Assembly (NCBI GenBank): GCA_018136815.1
Contig: CM030931.1
Coordinates: 10,427,072-10,491,071, forward strand
Reading direction: 5' to 3'
DNA: 64,000 nucleotides
DNA from: Isochrysis galbana
Lineage: Eukaryota; Haptophyta; Isochrysidales; Isochrysidaceae
Under the pieces are notes generated by a model that saw nothing but the letters and a program-made list of their open reading frames with translations, ran no database searches and was not told the origin of the DNA. Made by a program: the position numbers and the translations under genes. Position 1 is the first letter of the stretch, and the number at the start of each line of letters is the position of its first letter. Below are positions 1 to 10,803 of the stretch, one piece after another.

Positions 1-102
1 CCTTCCCCCCTCCCCTCCCACCGCCCCCCGACGCCGGGAGCTGTCCCCCCCCCTGCGCCCTGCGCCTCCCCCCCCCGACGCCGACGCGCTCATGGGTAAG
101 CG

Positions 103-270
103 CGGACCGCCATCGAAGCGCAAGGCGCCAAAATGGCCAAGCAATTCCTAGCTTCGCCGGCGTTGACCGCAGGGGTGGAGCGTGTGTTCTCGGCCGCAGG
201 GAAAATGCACGGTGATCTACAAAAATCTGCGAAGGATACTACTCTAGAGGCGTCTTTGTTTGCTAGTCCG
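103..270 (+). pseudogene. hAT transposase C-terminal dimerisation relic
   Basis: The reading frame contains a block that looks like the hAT-family C-terminal dimerisation region: a segment ending in FLASPALTAGVERVFSAAGK, including the family's typical ERVFSAAG core. The usual downstream helix is only partly kept and no catalytic part of a transposase is present. It abuts the left end of a hAT-like short element starting at 274, so it is probably a decayed transposase tail. It could also be a domesticated fragment. Family assignment rests on motif recognition. Confidence 0.5.
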
Positions 271-273
271 AAC

Positions 274-711
274 CTAAGTTGTTCCACAGGTACCGGTACC
301 GGTACCGGTGGACCGGTACCGGGTCCGCCGGACCCGGTGGTGCGTACAGTATGGTAGCCGGGAGAGGGCTGTGCGCTGTGCTCGAGTGGGAAGAGGAAAT
401 GGGGATTGAAGTTGAAGATCCCCCAACGGAGGAAGGGGGGGAGGGGGAGGAGGAGGAGGAGGAGGAGTTCTCATAGCTCATAGCGAGCGTGGCGGGAGCG
501 CGTGGACGGCGATCCCTCGGTGTGGGCGGTGGGCGTATTGCGTATATTGTGTAGCTGTTTGTATGTACACTTAGAGTATCTAATGGTATAATTAGAGTAT
601 TACTTACTACATAATAAGTACCACAGGTACGGTACCGTACCGGTACCGGTACCGGTACCGGTGGAAGCCTCTCAAGACCCGGTGGAACCGGTATACGGTG
701 GAACAACTTAG
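274..711. mobile_element. hAT-like non-autonomous DNA element (MITE)
   Basis: The two ends are perfect 14-bp inverted repeats: CTAAGTTGTTCCAC at the left and its complement at the right. They are flanked by near-identical 8-bp direct repeats, gtccgaac (266-273) and gtcagaac (712-719), 7 of 8 matching. Eight-bp duplications are typical of hAT transposons. Inside both ends lie arrays of the subterminal motif TACCGG (about 288-325 and 620-662), which could be transposase-binding repeats. No transposase is encoded inside. Confidence 0.7.
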
Positions 712-719
712 GTCAGAAC

Positions 720-1892
720 ACCGAGTGATATCGACACGGCACACTGCGTGTGTGGTGTCTTGGCGTGTGGCTCTCGTGCATAGTGTAGTGTGTAGTGCTC
801 GTAAGAGGATGAATGCTATCTATGTACCATCTATAGTTACTATCTACATTTCGATAAGTTGGTGGTGCGCGCGGAGCGCGGCCGCTCTGAACGCTCCTAT
901 GCCTCCAGCGCCCAACCCGAGGTCAACTGCTGGTTGGTGCTCGGAGCACCTCCCACAAGTGCCCATTAATGGTACAATAACTGGCAATTTTGAGTTTCTC
1001 AGAGGGCCCAAACTCAGCACATTAACAAGTTTAGTTTTGGGCTGGGTGTTAACGAGTCAGATGTTGGCCATTACTGGGTATTAATGGTATTAACTTGTTA
1101 ACGGGCTTAACCCAGCCCTAGCCTTGCCTAATATTAGTATTAATAGTAATATCTAGATATCTGCTTTATGATAGATTTAAAATTTGATGTGTTCCAGTGT
1201 ATATGAGTGCATGCGTGTGTGTGGGCGAATAAACCCGATGCATTACGCTTCATCGATCGCTCGGCCACACCTTGCTCGCGAACATGGCAAAAGGTATATA
1301 GAAGATGGCACATCTTGTAGTAAATGCTTCTCAGTAAGAATTCTTAGTTCTTTGTAGTAGTAGTATATTTGTTTTGTAATGTTGTACGTTGTAATTTTGT
1401 TAGGGAAGGGAGGGGGGCAAAAGTCTCGCCCCTCGCCACAAGTGCCAACAACCGCGGCAAGGGACATGGGGCGCAAGCGGACAGCAACTGCAATGGCGGC
1501 GGCAGATGGCACACACGAGGTGGACCACATCGTGGCGAAGCGGATCAGTGCGCTTCGCCACCAGCGAGTGGCGCTTGCGGCCCACTAGTGGCTGGCTCAG
1601 CCCCGTGGCTCGCGTGGGGAGCACATTGAAGATTGTGCTCCCCTCCCCATCGCAAGCGCGCGGCGTCGACGGCGGGGACGACGGCGGTGTTGCGCGCAGC
1701 GAGCGCGGAGCGAGAGGCGCGGTCGGGGTTGGGGTTGGGCTGCAAGGACATGGAGGTGGCAGGGAGAGAGAGAGGGCAGAGCTCAGAGGAGGGGGGGGGG
1801 CAGACAAAGGGGCCCTGGCGGCAGGGCGACAGACGACGGGGCGATAGCCGAAGGACCCCTTTTATTTTTGATTTATGGTGTCCCCCCCCGGT
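720..1892. other. intergenic, no gene seen
   Basis: No convincing coding region is visible. At about 960-1125 there is an imperfect foldback: GGGCTGGGTGTTAACGAG near 1039 is mirrored by an ACTTGTTAAC...AACCCAGCCC segment near 1097-1122. The stretch 1620-1800 is GC-rich low complexity. Confidence 0.4.
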
Positions 1893-1983
1893 ACTGTTTT
1901 TCGGACTGTTTTTCACTGTTTTTGTACAAAGGCCAAAAACAGACTGTTTTTACTGTTTTTGGAGCCCCCTCCACTGTTTTTCC
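1893..1983 (+). repeat. CTGTTTTT cluster repeat, copy 1
   Basis: Six or more phased copies of CTGTTTTT, with one AAAAACAG in opposite orientation, are packed into 90 bp around a central TGTACAA. An inverted copy with the same order of motifs lies at 59752-59852 and a shorter one at 60093-60121. Confidence 0.6.
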
Positions 1984-2021
1984 CATCTAGGGAGAGGAGA
2001 GGCAAACAAGTTGTACCCCCC

Positions 2022-2224
2022 CAAAAAACCCTCTTTGACCGCCCTACATCGGCCCGGCAGTAAAGAGTAAAGAGTTCAGTACAAACGTAGAGTAGTGTTA
2101 ACACGTGAGCAAGGGCGGCGAGTAGCAGACGGAGCCGTTCATTTTTCACCCCAAAAACCCTCTTTGACCGCCCTACATCGGCCCGGCAGTAAAGAGTAAA
2201 GAGTTCAGTACAAACGTAGAGTAG
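2022..2224 (+). repeat. 74-bp direct repeat pair upstream of NFS1
   Basis: A 74-bp block at 2022-2095 recurs almost unchanged at 2151-2224, separated by about 55 bp. Each copy contains CCCTCTTTGACCGCCCTAC, a core also found at 34221-34239 (minus) and 61086-61104, followed by cagtaaagagtaaagagt. The pair lies 330-530 bp upstream of the NFS1 start and may be part of its upstream region. Confidence 0.7.
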
Positions 2225-2311
2225 AGGACTCAGATTTCATTCTAAGAGTAGAGCGAGTAGGAGTAGGAGAGTGCTCACCGATTTGGAGGGGAAACTTTTC
2301 GAGGAAGGGCC

Positions 2312-2525
2312 GGGGGGGAGGGGGGGGGGGGGGGGAGAAGGGGAAAGGGGGGGGGAGGGGGGGGAAGGGGGAGAGGGGGAAGAGGGGGGGGGGAAGGGGG
2401 GGAAGGGGGGGGGGGGAAGGGGGGGGGGGGGAAGGGGGGGGGGGGGAAGGGGGAGAGGGGGAAGGGGGGGGGGGGAAGGGGAAGGGGGGGGGGGAAGGGG
2501 GGGGGGGGAAGGCGAAGGGGGGGCA
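2312..2525 (+). repeat. G-rich (GnAA) low-complexity tract
   Basis: About 210 bp consist almost only of G runs interrupted by AA or AGA. The tract ends about 30 bp before the NFS1 start codon. Such a tract could form G-quadruplexes in DNA or in the 5' leader. Long open frames read through it are artefacts of base composition. Confidence 0.85.
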
Positions 2526-2555
2526 GCAGCCGCGGCGCGGCGATCCAGACGCGCC

Positions 2556-4144
2556 ATGGCCTCCGCCCTGCTCGGACGCCGTGCCGCCGCGCGAGCGACG
2601 AGGCTGGTCGAGCGCGCGGGACGGATGTCGCAGTCGACAGCGGCTACGCCCTCTCAATTCTGCATCGCGGGCCAGAACAGGCCAGGCAAGGCCATCTACC
2701 TTGATTCCCAGGTGAGGTTTCCCGAGCAGCACGACGAGCGCAGAGTGCCGAACTGCCCCACACTCACCATCCAGAGCTGCGCGCCTCCCTTGCGTTCGTG
2801 CTCTAGGCTACAACTCCAATGGATCCACGCGTGCTCGATGCGATGCTACCCTACCTAACAGGCATGTACGGCAACGCACACTCAAAGACGCACGTCTACG
2901 GCTGGGAGTCGGAGAAAGCATCTGAGGTGGCCCGTGGCCAGGTGGCCTCACTCATAGGCGCTGACCCAAAAGAGATCATCTTCACTTCTGGAGCAACCGA
3001 GTCCAACAATATGTCTATTAAAGGAGTCGCCCATTTTTATGGGGAGAAGAAGCGCCATGTCATTACTACTGTGACAGAGCACAAGTGTGTATTGGATTCG
3101 TGCCGATCAATCCAGCAGGAAGGATTTGATGTCACATACCTTGGTGTCAACCAAGACGGCCTCGTTAATCTGGCCGAGCTGGAGGACGCAATTCGCCCCG
3201 ATACTGCGCTGGTCTCTGTCATGCACGTCAACAACGAGATCGGGGTGATCCAACCAGTGGAGGAGATTGGGAAGATCTGTCGGAAGCATAAAGTGTTCTT
3301 CCATTGCGATGCTGCGCAGGCCGTGGGAAAGATTCCTGTCGACGTAAATGCGATGAACTGTGACCTCATGTCAATTTCGGGTCATAAACTCTACGGGCCC
3401 AAGGGTATTGGAGCCCTTTACGTCCGCCGTCGGCCACGTGTGCGCATACAACCAATCCTCTCAGGCGGCGGACAGGAGCGCGGCATGCGGTCAGGAACGC
3501 TGCCTCATACCCTGGCAGTGGGATTCGGAGCTGCGTGTGAAATTGCATCGCGCGAGATGGAGCGCGACGCTGCTCACATCGAGCGCCTCTCACGCAAACT
3601 AGCAGACGGCATCACCTCGGCCATCCCCCACTGCGTTGTCAATGGTTCATTGGACTCAAGATACAAGGGCAACCTCAACATCTCTTTTGCATATGTCGAG
3701 GGCGAGTCTTTGCTGATGGCCCTGAAAGATATGGCCATTTCCTCTGGATCAGCTTGCACATCCGCGTCCCTCGAGCCCTCGTAAGCATAGGCCCGGCCAA
3801 GTGCTTTCGCGATGGGATGGAATACGCTCCATGGTACACCAATGGCTCTGGTATACAGTCTCAGCGCGTGGTTTCACACTCCATCTATTTGCATTTGTTT
3901 CCCCTAATGATGTTTGCGTCCCTCGGCTCTATTCAGGTATGTCTTGCGAGCCCTTGGTGTCGACGAGGAGATGGCCCACACGTCAATTCGTTTTGGCATC
4001 GGCCGCTTCACAACGGACGAAGAGATCGACTATGCTGTGACCAACTGCATCAAGCACGTCGAACGTCTCCGCGCCATGTCCCCACTCTGGGAAATGGTGC
4101 AGGCCGGCATTGATCTCAAGACGATCAAGTGGTCTCAGCATTAA
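2556..4144 (+). CDS. NFS1: Mitochondrial cysteine desulfurase (NFS1/IscS)
   Basis: This PLP enzyme removes sulfur from cysteine as a persulfide for iron-sulfur cluster assembly. Three exons join cleanly: 2556-2711, 2807-3780 and 3937-4144, with introns gtgagg...ctctag and gtaagc...ttcag, giving 445 residues, normal for the family. Exon 1 encodes an Arg/Ala-rich presequence, consistent with mitochondrial import. Exon 2 starts with [17 protein letters not shown], the canonical N-terminal motif. The PLP lysine is in [10 protein letters not shown] (about residue 246) and the catalytic cysteine in [14 protein letters not shown] (about residue 369). The C-terminus ends in IKWSQH, the conserved tail of eukaryotic NFS1. 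The ATG at 2556 is the first in frame after the G-rich tract. Confidence 0.96.
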
Positions 4145-4342
4145 GGGGCACCTTGGCCGGCACATAGACTGGAGACGCTCGGTCATTGCCGATCAACCCA
4201 CAACTCGGCGCCTCAGGTTGTAATGCTCGACAGAAGCTTTGCTTGGGGTTGTTGCCGAATGCACCCCACGAGGACGTGGCTCGTCAACTTGTTCGCGCGG
4301 CGCTCTTGACATGCCGCCCGTCACGTACATAATTCCATGAAT

Positions 4343-4406
4343 TACGTCAGCGTGCATCCTGTGGGCCTCTGTTGTACGTCAGCGTGCATCCTGTGGGCCT
4401 CTGTTG
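4343..4406 (+). repeat. Perfect 32-bp tandem duplication
   Basis: A 32-bp unit beginning TACGTCAGCGTGCATCC occurs twice back to back without a mismatch, shortly after the NFS1 stop. It contains TACGTCA, a CRE-like core, but no function can be inferred. Confidence 0.85.
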
Positions 4407-6266
4407 GGCCTTGCATTTACGTTGTCACGAAGAATGTGCGATGGCGAGCTCGAGGATCTGGTTCTAAACCTCAAGGTTTTCTGGGCTCGAGATGGTGTCG
4501 CCGTTGTGGCACCCTCACTCTGCATTGTTGAAAGCGTCTCTCTCCTCAGCCACTTGTCCATCAACCGAATCGACGTACCGATGAGCGTGTTTCCGTCTTC
4601 GTTTGAGGCGCGGTTTCGTTTGTACGCTTGAGACAAAGGATAGGTTGTACTAGCTATGCCTTGATCTCGATTTCCTGCGCGTAGCTTGCATGTGGCGTCC
4701 CCGCACTCCATTCCTTGCAACCGCTATCTCCCTGAGTTCCTCGTAGTAGGGGTGTGTGCAGATCTCCATAGAAATGAGCCCCCCCCACTCCTTGAGATTT
4801 GTGACGCGGTAGATGGCGAGCTCGGCGCCACAAGCGCCGACTCCTTGAGATCGCCAGCACGTAGTGTTGCACGTTTCACGCTCTAGCTAGGCTATGTACT
4901 TGCCACGGCATCATTTGTTGGTCATCCTCCTCCTAAAAATTCAATTAGTTCATATTCTCGCCGCGCACGCGGCTTTGGGCCATGGCGTGCGCATGAGAAG
5001 CGAGGAGAGAGAGGATGAGAGGATCGAAGGTGCGGGTGTGTGGTGTGTCGCATCCAGAGTATTTCAGCTACTCTATGCGGATTAATGCGGATGCGGTGCT
5101 TCTATCAATGTGAGGTGGGTGTAAAGAAAATCGAGTGAGGTTTGTTTTCGCCAATGAGTTGTCTCGAAGCTCCGCCGCATTGCACGTCGAATTTACGTTC
5201 GTTTCTCTCGTTTCATTGGTTTGTGCGATATTGCGTTAGTTAGTTTTCGGAGTTTTCTTGTTGGTGAGTGAGTGATGTGGGGTGTTGTCTCGTCTTTCCT
5301 CGTCGCGATGTAGATGTAGCGCGCCCTTTCCCCCCCTCTTTCAAGACTTCTCCACACTCCATGCCCTAACCCCCGCTGACCGCTGAGACTTGCCACGATC
5401 AAGATCAAGCGCGAGCTTGATTCGACAATGCGAGTGCGAGAAGTAGCATCACGCGTCGAGGCGCACGGGCAGCTGCGCTGAGGGTTGTCGTGTTAGTACC
5501 GGGCTAGTGAGAGTAGTGGTTCTAATGCTCAGTTATATTATCATCGCCTCAATGAGCTTTTGGGGAGTTCTAACGAGAGCCGGGGGCATGCGGGGGGGGG
5601 GAGGTATAATCAGGTAAGTGCTTAGTGCTTTGTTTGTACCTTGGGATTTGGTGATGTGCGTCGTGGCTTGGAGTGTTGGTACAAGGCTAGTGAGAGTAGC
5701 GGTACGAATGCTCAATATTATTATTATTACTACTAGAAGTACTACTACTAGTAGTACTATTATAATAGTCGTGTCAGCAAACGTCGTAGTGGATGCTGTC
5801 CGACATTTTGCAACACACTTGCCATCGTCATCAGAAACGTTACGTGCGAAAACGCTATGCCAGCAATGCGGGAAGTAAAAAGAGGTTGGAATACATCCAT
5901 TGGACGGAATGCATCCATTGGACATTGGACTTGGACGTATCCATAATCATAATAATGAGCTATTGATATCAATATGAAGCTAAGAATAAGTTCGAAGTTG
6001 GTGTCCGCTTATTTATGAACTGATACCCCAACTCGCTGGGGGTCATCACTCTGGGGTGTGTTGTTTGCAATCCTCATGTGTGCTTTTTGTCCCTATGTCT
6101 AGCGAGGTTTGGAAAATCAAGAAGTTGATTATTATATTAGTAGTATATGGAATCCATCGTAGATTCCAGCAAGTGATAAACTCCACCTTACTTGGGGCTA
6201 GCCGACTGGGGTGGCGAATGCTGAAGAAGTTTGGTTGCCATTCAACGACACAGTATCGTGCCCGTT
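4407..6266. other. intergenic, no gene seen
   Basis: No supported gene between NFS1 and the threonine dehydratase 3' end. Two diverged direct repeats sharing GGCTAGTGAGAGTAG lie at 5491-5543 and 5674-5727. A (ATT)n/(ACT)n patch is at 5720-5775 and tandem CATCCATTGGAC units are near 5895-5930. Confidence 0.4.
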
Positions 6267-8437
6267 TCACTGACCGGCAAGGAATCGTTTATATGCAAGG
6301 TTGTCGCATTCATGGAAATGTGGGTATTGCAGTTCCATGAGGAAGGTATTGAAGCTAGCAAGATCCGCCTCGGGAACCTGTTGTGAGGCAAAGTCAAGGG
6401 TGACAAAATTTGTCGACAGAAACAAACAAGCTCCGAATGGCATGTGAGTGCTTTCCCCAGGAAGACGACTGTCATCACCTCATAATTGGTGCACAGTGCT
6501 TACAAAAACTGCACTAGGGACAGCTGTCCTACCTGCATGCCCGCGAGTACGCGCCCTACATCGCCACCATGATTGCGATAATGGAACAAGGACACATTCC
6601 ATGGCGCAGTCGTGGAGCCCGCCCCGCCATTGAGCGAGTCCAAGAAATTGACCAACGCGCCAGGGCGTTCTGGGAACTCGAAACGATATACGCGCTCGTT
6701 GTCCACACGAGAACGGCCGCCGGCTAAATGGCGCGCATGATCCTTAGCCAGCTCGTTGTTCGTAAGGTCGAGAGCCTCGCAGCCATCTTCCTTCAACGCT
6801 CTGAGGACTGCTTCCACGTCGTCTTTTCCGCGTGCCTATTGGGTGGAGTGCGAATAGATTAAGCGCCGCTGAACACGGCGCGCGGTGCAGGCAAGGTTTG
6901 GGGAGGGAGCTTGCATTAACTCTTCGAATCACCTGGAAGGAAAGGTAAATGTGAGCCTGTTCGGACCCATTGCCAGAGTGCCGGTAGGAGAATTCGGTTA
7001 CGTTCCGCGGTTCAAGCTTCCCTATCAGCCTTCGGAAGGCGCCTGGCCTTTCCGGAATAACCACTGAAAGGAGTGTCTCGGAAGAGTCCGCTCGTTCGGA
7101 AACGAAACGAAGTGAGTCGAAATTCATGTTGGCGCCTGAACAAATGGCAACATACGTCTCGTCGCGGCTACCACTCAGTTCTGCCCATTTTTTCAGCCCG
7201 GCAATGCCAAGAGCACCCGCCGGTTCGAGGATCGAACGAGTGTCCATGAAGCAGTCTTTAATGGCGGAGCAAATTTCGTCTGTGGAGACAGTGACCATTT
7301 CATCGACGAGCTCGTTGCAGATGCGAAAGGTTTCTGATCCGACTTTGCGCACTGCCGCACCGTCCGCAAATAGTCCTACATGATCCAATTCCTGTAGCTT
7401 GCCCTTGCGGAGCGAAGCTGTCATGCCTGCTGCATCGGCCGCTTCGACGCCAATGACAAGAACGCCTGGCCGTACCCGTTTGACATAGGCAGCGATCCCG
7501 GCCAGCATCCCGCCGCCGCCGCAGCAAACGAAGATAGCGTGAAGTGGCTTGCCCGTTGTTTGCTTCAATATCTCCATGCCAATGGTGCCCTGGCCCGCAA
7601 TCACAAGAGGGTCATCGAATGGATGAATCAGAGTCCTGCCCTCGACCTCCACAAGCCGCATTGCTTCGGCTGCCGCCTCATCATATGTGGATCCATGTAG
7701 GACGACCTTTCCGCCCAGCTTACGCACAGCGTCCACTTTGATGGAAGGTGTGCCTGTGGGCATGATGATGACTGCATCGATGCCTAGCTGAATAGCAGAG
7801 AATGCAACACCTTGCGCATGATTCCCTGCAGAGCAGGCAACAATCCCAGCCGCACGCTGATCATGAGAGAGCTGTGCAATCATGTTGTAGGCGCCGCGGA
7901 TCTTGAAGGAGTTGACCTTAGGCAGAAGGAAGGGAAGAGTGCGAGGTGGCAAGCATATCTTAAATTGACCCTTGTGATGGGCCCGTGGTCAGTGCCGTGC
8001 CCAGAGCTGCCGCGAGCTGCTTATGTAACTCGTGAGGTGTGGCCAGACTGTCAACTGGCCATTTAAAGACCGTCTACTGTGGTGCGAGCGCAACTCACTG
8101 GTTGGAGGTCCTCCCGCTTGAGTAGCACTTTGCACCCTGTCTTGGAGGAGAGGGACTTCGCGTATTGGAGAGGCGTCTCGTGCGCGGCCTCGTAGACACG
8201 TGCGTTGAGAATCTTGCCCAGGTAGTTGTTGTGCCCAAGCCCGCGCGTATTGTTGCCCCAGCTCTGATTGGAGTCGGCCTCCAACGCCCATGATGAGCTC
8301 GTGCTTCGCTTTGTCGAGCTGGTCCCATGGCGAGCTGCACCGGCAGCGCTGCGACAGAGCCCGCGGCGCGCCACGAGGACTAGCGTGGGCAGTGGCGGGA
8401 CGCCACGTCTGAGTGTGGCCGCCGAGCAGAGCCGCAT
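6267..8437 (-). CDS. ilvA: Threonine dehydratase (threonine deaminase), biosynthetic
   Basis: This PLP enzyme turns threonine into 2-oxobutanoate, the first step of isoleucine synthesis. Four minus-strand exons splice in frame: 8437-8099, 7916-6933, 6835-6533 and 6377-6267, giving 578 residues. The N-terminus is Arg/Ser-rich and looks like an organelle presequence. LLKREDLQP joins VNSFKIRGAYN across intron 1, restoring the PLP-lysine motif (Lys about 118). A glycine loop (CCGGGGMLAG) binds the phosphate. Two ACT-like regulatory modules follow (FPERPGA and WNVSLFHYRNHG), and the last short exon ends in AYKRFLAGQ as in bacterial and plant enzymes. Two ACT modules suggest isoleucine feedback control. 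No frameshift is needed. Intron 2 has donor GTGATT, intron 3 GTAGGA. Confidence 0.95.
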
Positions 8438-8851
8438 CAGAGTGCGCGGGTGAGCTGGAACGGCGCCAGTCCGGCGAGCGGCGTCGGGGCCTCGTTCCGC
8501 TTCCCTAACCTCAACACCCCAATAGAGTAGAAGAGGTGGAGAGAGGGGAGCCGTTAGAAATTGTAGTCTTGTAAAAGATCTTGTTGGCTAGCATCCCTAT
8601 CCACATACACCGGACGAGCCATGCACCAACCGCGCATAGCCCCAACGCGGGGGAGGGGCTCCGTTGCCGATGAGGCACGGTCCTTCAGCACTAGGATGAA
8701 ACGATTAAGCCAGGACAACAAGAAAGCTCTGACACTCCCGCGATGGCGAATCCCTCTTTCCCATCCGACGTATCCCCGACATCGACATCATTCCCAAATC
8801 CCGATGAAAGATGAAAGATATACAAGTACAAGCATACGCCAAGGCTGAATC

Positions 8852-9219
8852 AACTAGGTTTATACTTAGTTCAGCATGGGGGGGGCGCCTCGCGTCCCCC
8901 CTCTAAGGCACCAATTCCCCTCCGGGGGGCCTGTCGGTCAACCCCATGCTCTGCCTTTTGGCATGAGCAGGGCAATCAACACAACCAACCAGACCCCCAG
9001 TGGGCGCGGGTCGCGAACCGCACTCCCAGGCCCACTTGGGCCTGCTCTCGTACTGACTCCCCCCCCCATCCCTGGTCGCCAGACAGACAGGGTGACGGAT
9101 TGGGATGGCCCATAGGGCCTGAGGGCAATATGAGGAGGGTGGCAAGCCGGCGGCAGGCGGCAGGCGCGGGCCGGAGGAGATGATTTTGGAGACGCTGACG
9201 GGCTGAAGCCCGTCAGCAG
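8852..9219 (+). repeat. Dispersed repeat family A, longest copy
   Basis: The copy starts with the near-palindromic hairpin AACTAGGTTTATACTTAGTT and ends with a perfect 22-bp palindrome (9195-9216, arms CTGACGGGCT). Recognisable internal blocks are CCTGTCGGTCA, a GCATGAGC block and CAGTGGGCGCGGGT. Related copies: 10617-10803 (-), 37905-38130 (-), 54239-54445 (+), 56153-56240 (+), a short end at 34458-34496 (-), and its 3' block at 40783-40904. No coding capacity was seen. It could be a SINE-like element or a detached end of a larger element. Confidence 0.65.
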
Positions 9220-9895
9220 AAAAAAAAACGTTTTAAAGTTCTCGCCTCACTCGTGGCACTGGAACGTTCCCTCGTAGCCACGCCCTTTTCCCTTTCCCAC
9301 CCTCATTTCCCGCCTTGCGGCAACTCCCCTCGTGCTCTACTTAGGGGCTCGGGTCTTTTGGGGGGTCCGAGCGGAGCGGGGTGCACCTGTCCTCAGCGGC
9401 GTGTTCTCGCCCTCCTCCTGTGCTGCTGAGTAACCTGTTTATCATATGTTATATGTTTTCGTTTCAGGGTTCCGGTTTTCCTGCGTGCTGCAATGTTAGT
9501 CGTGAGTGAATTATACTGAACAGTCGCATTTCCAGGTGATCTATTAATCCAGGGCGACACGTCGTGTTATGCGAGTTTCTCGGCAAGACCAAGTGCTTTC
9601 ACTACTAGGCTAGTGTTTTCGCTAAGTTGTAGCCTGCCTTTTTCGTCTTCGATAAATACGGGGGCGCTGAGTTCTAGTGGTTTCTTGAGTTTGGGTTTCC
9701 TCCCCTGCGCGGCTTTTTTTGTGCGCATGGAGTGGTGTGTTTTTGGCGGGGCAAGGCCCCTAACCAAGGTGACAAACCTCGTTAGCGTAGATTCTAAGAT
9801 CGGTATATAGTGGTACTCATGTGACTCGAATTCGACTCTGTAGAAATCTCTTAGTATGTATTTCCACGCTATCACGTACAGCGCCGTAAGTATTC
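9220..9895 (-). mobile_element. 5'-truncated LINE: C-terminal ORF end plus 3' tail
   Basis: Minus-strand codons 9567-9895 encode the end of the L1-type ORF: VIAWKYILRDFYRVEFESH, then LTRFVTLVRGL and a basic GRKPKLKK segment. These are collinear with the last 110 residues of the LINE at 26480-28537. The 3' untranslated part carries CCCCTAAGTAGAGCACGAGG and ends AACTTTAAAACG followed by nine T, like the tail at 28740-28870. The 5' break lies just before a hAT transposase relic (+), suggesting insertion into it. Confidence 0.8.
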
Positions 9896-9899
9896 CGAC

Positions 9900-10220
9900 T
9901 TGTGGGCACACATGATTCAGAAGTTCTGTACAAACTTCCCTGAGATGTTGCGCTTGGCTGCGATTGCAATGGTCATGCCCGTCGACACGTCAGAATGCGA
10001 GCGGGTGTTCTCGTTGATGAACAACATTAAGACGTCGGAGCGCTCGCGGCTCAATGACGAGAACGTGCGCAATCTCATGCTTTGGTACGTCGCAGCCAAG
10101 GACATCCCTCCAGAAAACATCCCATGTATGGCCATACTTCAAAACTTTCGTGAGCTGGCTGGGCCTCGTGGTCGCCATTGTCACAAAGAGGCCGTACCCG
10201 TGAGCGTGAATAATATGTAG
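9900..10220 (+). pseudogene. hAT transposase C-terminal fragment
   Basis: Encodes a fragment with the hAT dimerisation signature: DTSECERVFSLMNNIKTSER followed by LNDENVRNLM. The order of these motifs is characteristic of hAT transposases and their domesticated relatives. The catalytic domain upstream is absent, and a 5'-truncated LINE (-) sits directly on the left side. It is most likely a dead transposon remnant. A domesticated short protein is less likely because no start context or complete fold is present. Confidence 0.75.
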
Positions 10221-10445
10221 ACGATGTAGTTGTTCCTGTTGCCATTATGGTTGATGGTTGATCGTTGTACTTAATATGTTATATGTTACACTGTTATAAT
10301 AATATTAATCATGTCCACTCACAGTCACATCTCACATACATGATCACCACGTGTCGTGCCACCACACCACACACACACACCACACACACGCTGCAGGCTG
10401 CAACGCGCCTAGAGTTGTACACTGTACACTACACGCACTGCTGTG

Positions 10446-10595
10446 TGTGAACACTTCGAGCCAATGGGGGTGTTCAAATGGTGTTCCTGTGGTATTCACA
10501 TTGTGGCGTTGAACACTTGGCAAACTAGGTGTTCACATAGTTGGAACACTTGGCAAACTAGGTGTTCAAAAGATAGTGTGAACACCAGTTGAACG
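10446..10595. repeat. GTGTTCA / TGAACAC inverted-motif cluster
   Basis: Within 150 bp the heptamer GTGTTCA or its complement TGAACAC appears about eight times. A 22-bp unit, ACACTTGGCAAACTAGGTGT, occurs twice (10514-10535, 10547-10568); each is itself an inverted repeat GAACAC...GTGTTC. A (CA)n tract lies just upstream at about 10358-10390. Confidence 0.6.
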
Positions 10596-10616
10596 TTAAT
10601 TTTCAACCCCTGTGTG

Positions 10617-10803
10617 GGAGTGTGGCTCACGACCCGCGCCCACTAGGGGTCTAGGTCAGATTGTTGAATGCCCGGCCCCTGCCAGAAGGCAAGGGCTGAG
10701 GTTGATTGTATGGGCCCACCCCGAGGGGTGTCCGTGATGGAGAGACGGAGAGGGGGGCGTGAGGGCGTGAGGCCCCCATTGAGCCCCACTTATAAAAGTA
10801 GGT
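10617..10803 (-). repeat. Dispersed repeat family A, minus copy
   Basis: Read on the minus strand it starts ACTTTTATAAGTG and shows the shared blocks GCCTTCTGGCA and CTAGTGGGCGCGGGTCGTGA in the same order as the copy at 8852-9219. It is diverged and truncated. Confidence 0.55.

Noticed and set aside
2205-2858. Pro-rich and Gly-rich frames over the G-run tract
   Set aside because: Composition artefact on both strands; the only supported coding part is NFS1 exon 1 from 2556.
5618-5878. Ile/Val/Ser-rich frames around 5.7 kb on both strands
   Set aside because: They arise from ATT/ACT trinucleotide repeats.
10355-10400. Short CA-rich direct repeats considered as a CRISPR-like array
   Set aside because: Simple (CA)n microsatellite in a eukaryotic genome; no regular spacers.
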